From the NCBI GenBank assembly GCA_020025955.1, contig JAHHRF010000016.1:1-36252 (forward strand): DNA of 36,252 nt, in the 5' to 3' direction. This DNA comes from Sutterella sp. (GTDB taxonomy: Bacteria > Pseudomonadota > Gammaproteobacteria > Burkholderiales > Burkholderiaceae_F). The notes under the pieces are model-generated. The model was not told the origin of the DNA and made no database searches. It worked only from the letters and a program-made list of their open reading frames with translations. How positions within the stretch are numbered: the stretch's first letter is position 1; the number at the start of each line of letters is the position of its first letter. Shown here in pieces: positions 32,492 through 36,252 of the stretch. The position numbers were made by a program, and so were the translations under genes.

Positions 32492-33670
32492 ATGACCAGT
32501 TACGTCCATTGGGTGTCCCTTATGAATAGTTTGGGGACGACCAACGAAAGCATTTTGGCGAACCTTGAAAAAGGAACAGCACTCGGGCTCAAAGCCTGCG
32601 AAGGGTATCGAATTGATGGTTCAGCCCCCGTTTTGGGGACGATCCCGGGAGTGCTCTCCACCCACTGGCCCGAGTGGGCTACAAGCGTCGAAGCTTCTCG
32701 CAACAATCAACTCCTCTTAACCGCGGTAGAGAATCGCCGTGCGAGCCTGGAGGCGGCGCTGGAAGGAATTCCGCCGGAACGTATTGCTGTGGTGTTGGGA
32801 ACAAGTACCTCGGGGAGCGAAGAGGTCGCTCACTACATTAAGGCGACGCTCAACGATGAGGTCACCCACTTTTCCTCGCGCCAACAAGAAATGGGGGACC
32901 CCGCTCGCTTTGTGGCGCGTCTCTTGGGCACCAAAGGCCCCAACTTCACGATTTGTACGGCCTGCACCTCAAGCGCCCGTGCGTTTATCACCGGGGAGCG
33001 CCTCTTAAAGGCGGGCCTCGCGGACGCCGTTCTCGTTGGGGGGTGTGACACCTTAGCGAGCATGCCCATTAACGGCTTTGAGAGCTTAGGGGTGTTGAGT
33101 CCTACGGTTTGCGAACCCTTACAAGCCTCGCGCCATGGCATCACCATTGGGGAAGCTGTGGGGTTGGTGCTCTTAAAGCGTGAAACGAGTGACGTCGCCT
33201 TCGTGGGCTATGGAGAGTCGAGTGACGGCTACCACATGAGTAGCCCCGATCCTGACGGGTTGGGCGCCAAGACTTGCGTGACGGATGCGCTTCGTCGTGC
33301 TGGGGCCGAACCCCAAGACGTCGTTTACGTCAACCTTCATGGGACGGCGACGCCTGCGAACGACGCGGCCGAAACCGCGGCGCTCTTTAGTCTCTTCGGG
33401 GACAAGACGCCGATGAGCTCCACCAAAAACCTCACGGGGCACACCTTAGGGGCGGCGGGCGTAACGGACGCTGGGCTTTTGATTTTGATGCTGGGCGCGA
33501 ATCGCCCTGTGACGCTGCCCGCGCAGTGCGAGAGGGCCCAACTCGATCCGGCACTTCCTTCAATTGATGCCCTGGTTGAGCCTCGAGCGATTGCCCCTGG
33601 CCTTATGATGAGCACCAACTTTGCCTTTGGTGGCAACAACACCGCTTTACTCTTTACCCGTACACCATGA
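32492..33670 (+). CDS. apeO: Beta-ketoacyl-ACP synthase (catalytic partner)
   Basis: 392 residues with an intact triad: Cys158 in CTACTSSA, His283 in NLHGTATP, His317 in NLTGHTLG. It extends the polyene by Claisen condensation with malonyl-ACP, probably as a heterodimer with the Cys-free subunit at 23068. One base separates it from the exporter stop; it overlaps the next dehydratase by four bases. In E. coli-type clusters a DUF3261 lipoprotein gene would stand before it; here it is absent. Confidence 0.94.
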   Translation: MTSYVHWVSLMNSLGTTNESILANLEKGTALGLKACEGYRIDGSAPVLGTIPGVLSTHWPEWATSVEASRNNQLLLTAVENRRASLEAALEGIPPERIAVVLGTSTSGSEEVAHYIKATLNDEVTHFSSRQQEMGDPARFVARLLGTKGPNFTICTACTSSARAFITGERLLKAGLADAVLVGGCDTLASMPINGFESLGVLSPTVCEPLQASRHGITIGEAVGLVLLKRETSDVAFVGYGESSDGYHMSSPDPDGLGAKTCVTDALRRAGAEPQDVVYVNLHGTATPANDAAETAALFSLFGDKTPMSSTKNLTGHTLGAAGVTDAGLLILMLGANRPVTLPAQCERAQLDPALPSIDALVEPRAIAPGLMMSTNFAFGGNNTALLFTRTP

Positions 33671-34140
33671 CGACTTATTTAGCTCCTGAAGCGTACCTTC
33701 CGCATCGCGCGCCGATGTGCTTAATTGACCGCGTCATGGACGTGAGTGAGGATGCCGTGCGCGTCGAAACCGACACCGATCCTGAGGGGCGCCGTGCGCC
33801 CTTGATGGAAGCGGGCGCGCTTGCTCCCGAATACTTGATTGAAATGATGGCGCAGGCCATTGGTTGCTGGTCAGGCTACTGGCGCGAGGCAGAGGGCGAG
33901 ACGTCGACTGAAGAAGACATTGCCAACATTGGGCTTTTGTTGAGCGTGCGCCAAAGTAAGCTCTTGGTGAGCTCCGTGCCCTTAGGGACGACGCTTTCCA
34001 TTACCATGGAAAAACAGATTCAAGATGGTCGCTTGGCCGGGTTTGCGGGCTATGTCACCGCGGGGGACGAACGCTTGGCCGAAGCTAAGGTCACGGTCTA
34101 CCAACCCTTAGAAAGCGAACTGCAACAGTTATTTGGTTAA
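33667..34140 (+). CDS. apeP: Second hotdog dehydratase
   Basis: 157 residues. The N-terminal YLPHRAPMCLIDRV (His13) is typical of FabZ/FabA-like dehydratases in APE clusters, and EYLIEMMAQAIGCWSG holds the second catalytic carboxylate region. It probably works with the first dehydratase (27054). ATGA overlap with apeO. Confidence 0.9.
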   Translation: MTTYLAPEAYLPHRAPMCLIDRVMDVSEDAVRVETDTDPEGRRAPLMEAGALAPEYLIEMMAQAIGCWSGYWREAEGETSTEEDIANIGLLLSVRQSKLLVSSVPLGTTLSITMEKQIQDGRLAGFAGYVTAGDERLAEAKVTVYQPLESELQQLFG

Positions 34141-34158
34141 ATTTTGGAAAAGAAACGT

Positions 34159-34899
34159 ATGACGACAGAGAAGAAAACCGTACTGGTTACGGGCGCCTCG
34201 GGCGGCATTGGCCGCGCGTGCGCGTTGGGGCTCGCCGAAGATGGCTTCAATGTGGTGCTCACGTGCCGCAGTGGTCAAGAGAAGGCGGAGGCCCTGGCGG
34301 AGACGATCCGTGAAATGGGGCGCGAGGCACGCGTCTTAGTGTTTGACGTCTCGAACCGCGAAGAAACCAAAGCCGTGTTAGAGGCGGATATGGCCGAGCA
34401 CGGCGCCTATTGGGGCGTGGTGAGTAACGCGGGGATGACCAAAGACGGGGCGTTTCCTGCCCTGGAACCCGACGATTGGAGTCGCGTCATTGATGTGGAC
34501 TTAAATAGTTTTTATAACGTCCTTCACCCCTTAATCATGCCCATGGTGCGTACGCGCCGCGGGGGTCGTATTGTGACGATGAGTTCTGTCTCGGGGATTA
34601 CGGGGAACCGCGGTCAGGTGAACTATTCGGCCGCGAAAGCCGGCGTCATTGGGGCCACCAAAGCCTTAGCCATTGAATTAGCCAAGCGCAAGATTACCGT
34701 GAACTGTGTGGCCCCAGGCCTCATTGACACGGGGATGGTGGACATTAACGAAATGGCGATGGAACACGCCATGGCGATGATCCCCATGCAACGTATGGGC
34801 AGTCCTGAAGAAGTCGCTCACGTGGTGCGCTTTTTGATGAGTGACGGTGCCAGCTACGTAACCCGTCAAGTGATTTCTGTTAACGGAGGGATGGTATGA
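34159..34899 (+). CDS. apeQ: 3-oxoacyl-ACP reductase (FabG-like)
   Basis: 246 residues from the ATG at 34159 (a TTG at 34144 is less likely). Cofactor motif TGASGGIG at 11-18, NAG near 90-92, and catalytic Ser143, Tyr156, Lys160 of the short-chain dehydrogenase family. It reduces each ketone with NADPH. It ends in an ATGA overlap with the last ketosynthase. Confidence 0.94.
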   Translation: MTTEKKTVLVTGASGGIGRACALGLAEDGFNVVLTCRSGQEKAEALAETIREMGREARVLVFDVSNREETKAVLEADMAEHGAYWGVVSNAGMTKDGAFPALEPDDWSRVIDVDLNSFYNVLHPLIMPMVRTRRGGRIVTMSSVSGITGNRGQVNYSAAKAGVIGATKALAIELAKRKITVNCVAPGLIDTGMVDINEMAMEHAMAMIPMQRMGSPEEVAHVVRFLMSDGASYVTRQVISVNGGMV

Positions 34900-36131
34900 C
34901 CCCGCGCCGTGTTGTTGTCACCGGGATGGGTGGCATTACGTCTTTAGGTCACGATTGGGCCACGATTAAAGCCCGCATGCAGGCGGGTCAAAATGGTGTC
35001 GTCACCATGCCCGAGTGGGATATCTTTCAAGGGTTAAATGCAAAGCTCGCCGCCCCCGTGACGGACTTTACCTTGCCAGAGCACTACACCCGTAAGCGCA
35101 TTCGCTCGATGGGGCGTGTGTCCTTGTTGTCGACTCGTGCTACGGAATTGGCGCTCGAAAAAGCCGGGCTCCTTGAGGATCCCGTGTTGACGAGCGGTCG
35201 CACGGGGATTGCCTACGGGTCCTGTACGGGGAGCACCAAGCCCGTGTGTGACTTTGGGCAGATGCTCTTAAACCATACGACGCGTCAGATTACGGCGACG
35301 TCCTACGTGCAGATGATGCCGCACACGACGGCCGTCAATACCGGGCTCTTTTTTGGGATTACGGGTCGCGTGATCCCGACGAGCACTGCCTGCACCTCGG
35401 GCTCGCAAGCTATTGGTTACGCGTACGAAGCGATTAAATACGGTCAGCAAGACGTCATGATTGCCGGGGGCGCCGAAGAGCTTTGCCCGTCAGAGGTGGC
35501 CGTCTTTGACACGCTCTTTGCCGCCAGCAATAAAAATGAAGACCCCGAACACACGCCACGCCCCTTTGATAAGGACCGTGACGGGTTGGTGATTGGGGAA
35601 GGGGCTACGACCTTAATTCTCGAAGAGTACGAACGCGCCCGTGCACGCGGTGCCACCATCTACGCCGAGATCGTGGGCTTTGCCACGAACTGCGATGCGC
35701 AACACATCACCCAGCCCAATCAGGTCACCATGCAGCGCTGTATGGAAAATGCCCTGCGTGATGCCGGGTTAGACGAAGCGCAAATCGGTTACGTCTCCGC
35801 ACACGGTACCGCCACGAGTCGTGGCGACATTGCCGAGTCGAATGCCACGGCCAACCTCTTTGGGAAGAGCGTGCCCATTTCGTCCTTGAAGAGTTACTTC
35901 GGGCACACCTTAGGGGCGTGCGGGGCTATGGAAGCGTGGCTCGGCATTGAGATGATGAACGAGGGCTGGTTTGCGCCGACCCTCAACTTGGATAACGTGG
36001 ATCCAGAGTGCGGTGACCTGGACTACATCCGCGGTGAAGGGCGTGCGATTGACACGGACTATATCCAAAGCAACAACTTCGCTTTTGGTGGGATCAATAC
36101 GAGTTTAGTGATTAAACGCGTACGCGATTAA
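34896..36131 (+). CDS. apeR: Beta-ketoacyl-ACP synthase (FabF-like, second ketosynthase)
   Basis: 411 residues, FabF-like, with Cys166 in TSTACTSGS, His303 in SAHGTATS and His337 in SYFGHTLG, all intact. Last gene of the operon. In studied APE systems a separate homodimeric ketosynthase may start the chain or make precursors; which step it performs here cannot be read. Confidence 0.95.
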   Translation: MTPRRVVVTGMGGITSLGHDWATIKARMQAGQNGVVTMPEWDIFQGLNAKLAAPVTDFTLPEHYTRKRIRSMGRVSLLSTRATELALEKAGLLEDPVLTSGRTGIAYGSCTGSTKPVCDFGQMLLNHTTRQITATSYVQMMPHTTAVNTGLFFGITGRVIPTSTACTSGSQAIGYAYEAIKYGQQDVMIAGGAEELCPSEVAVFDTLFAASNKNEDPEHTPRPFDKDRDGLVIGEGATTLILEEYERARARGATIYAEIVGFATNCDAQHITQPNQVTMQRCMENALRDAGLDEAQIGYVSAHGTATSRGDIAESNATANLFGKSVPISSLKSYFGHTLGACGAMEAWLGIEMMNEGWFAPTLNLDNVDPECGDLDYIRGEGRAIDTDYIQSNNFAFGGINTSLVIKRVRD

Positions 36132-36156
36132 CCCCCAACGCCAATTCCTCCGACCC

Positions 36157-36192
36157 AACCCCCGTTTCTTCTCGAACGGGGGTTTTGTTTTA
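36157..36192 (+). terminator. Terminator of the APE operon
   Basis: AACCCCCGTT (36157-36166) pairs perfectly with AACGGGGGTT (36175-36184) around eight bases and runs into TTGTTTTATT. It starts 25 bases behind the last ketosynthase stop. Nothing is recognised in the remaining 60 bases. Confidence 0.92.
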
Positions 36193-36252
36193 TTGGACGA
36201 AAGTGGGGTCTTTCGTACTGGGGAGAGGGGGTGACGGTCGTTGAGAAGGACT

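Overview
The window reads as chromosomal DNA of a Gram-negative betaproteobacterium, most likely Sutterellaceae (Sutterella/Parasutterella-like). Reasons are the order thrS-infC-rpmI-rplT-pheS-pheT-ihfA-tRNA-Pro, an autotransporter with a C-terminal beta-barrel, a RelA of betaproteobacterial type and an aryl polyene cluster. The family assignment is inference from gene order and protein character; no database was searched.

Layout: (1) 1-1941, 3' part of an autotransporter gene cut by the window edge. (2) 2129-4288, relA, closed by a strong terminator. (3) 4436-12608, two tRNA-Val(GAC) genes each with its own promoter, then the translation block thrS, infC (AUA start), rpmI, rplT, pheS, pheT, ihfA. 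The leaders in front of thrS, rpmI and pheS are long and structured; those of thrS and pheS may encode leader peptides with Thr or Phe codons. (4) 12648-13029, two identical tRNA-Pro(GGG) genes, each with promoter and terminator. (5) 13055-18956, minus strand: a TonB-dependent receptor, periplasmic binding protein, FecCD-type permease, ATPase and a class I methyltransferase, behind a promoter overlapped by one of two 23-bp dyads. This looks like a metal or metal-chelate uptake operon under a dimeric repressor. (6) 19274-21033, folE-queD-queE, the early queuosine (preQ0) pathway. (7) 21034-21559, a gene-poor gap with back-to-back terminators that point to an unannotated minus-strand small RNA. 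(8) 21560-36192, a lipoprotein gene and a tightly overlapping, one-directional aryl polyene (APE) operon ending in a terminator.

The APE genes form a nearly complete pathway: AMP ligase to activate an aryl starter, two acyl carrier proteins, ketosynthase pair (catalytic subunit plus cysteine-free partner), a second ketosynthase, ketoreductase, two hotdog dehydratases, thioesterase, methyltransferase, acyltransferases, glycosyltransferase, LolA-like carrier and MMPL exporter. Differences from the E. coli-type cluster as I remember it are a glycosyltransferase/acyltransferase split into two genes, no DUF3261 lipoprotein between exporter and ketosynthase, and an unfamiliar small lipoprotein at the front. 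I found no insertion sequence, CRISPR array, rRNA or phage gene.
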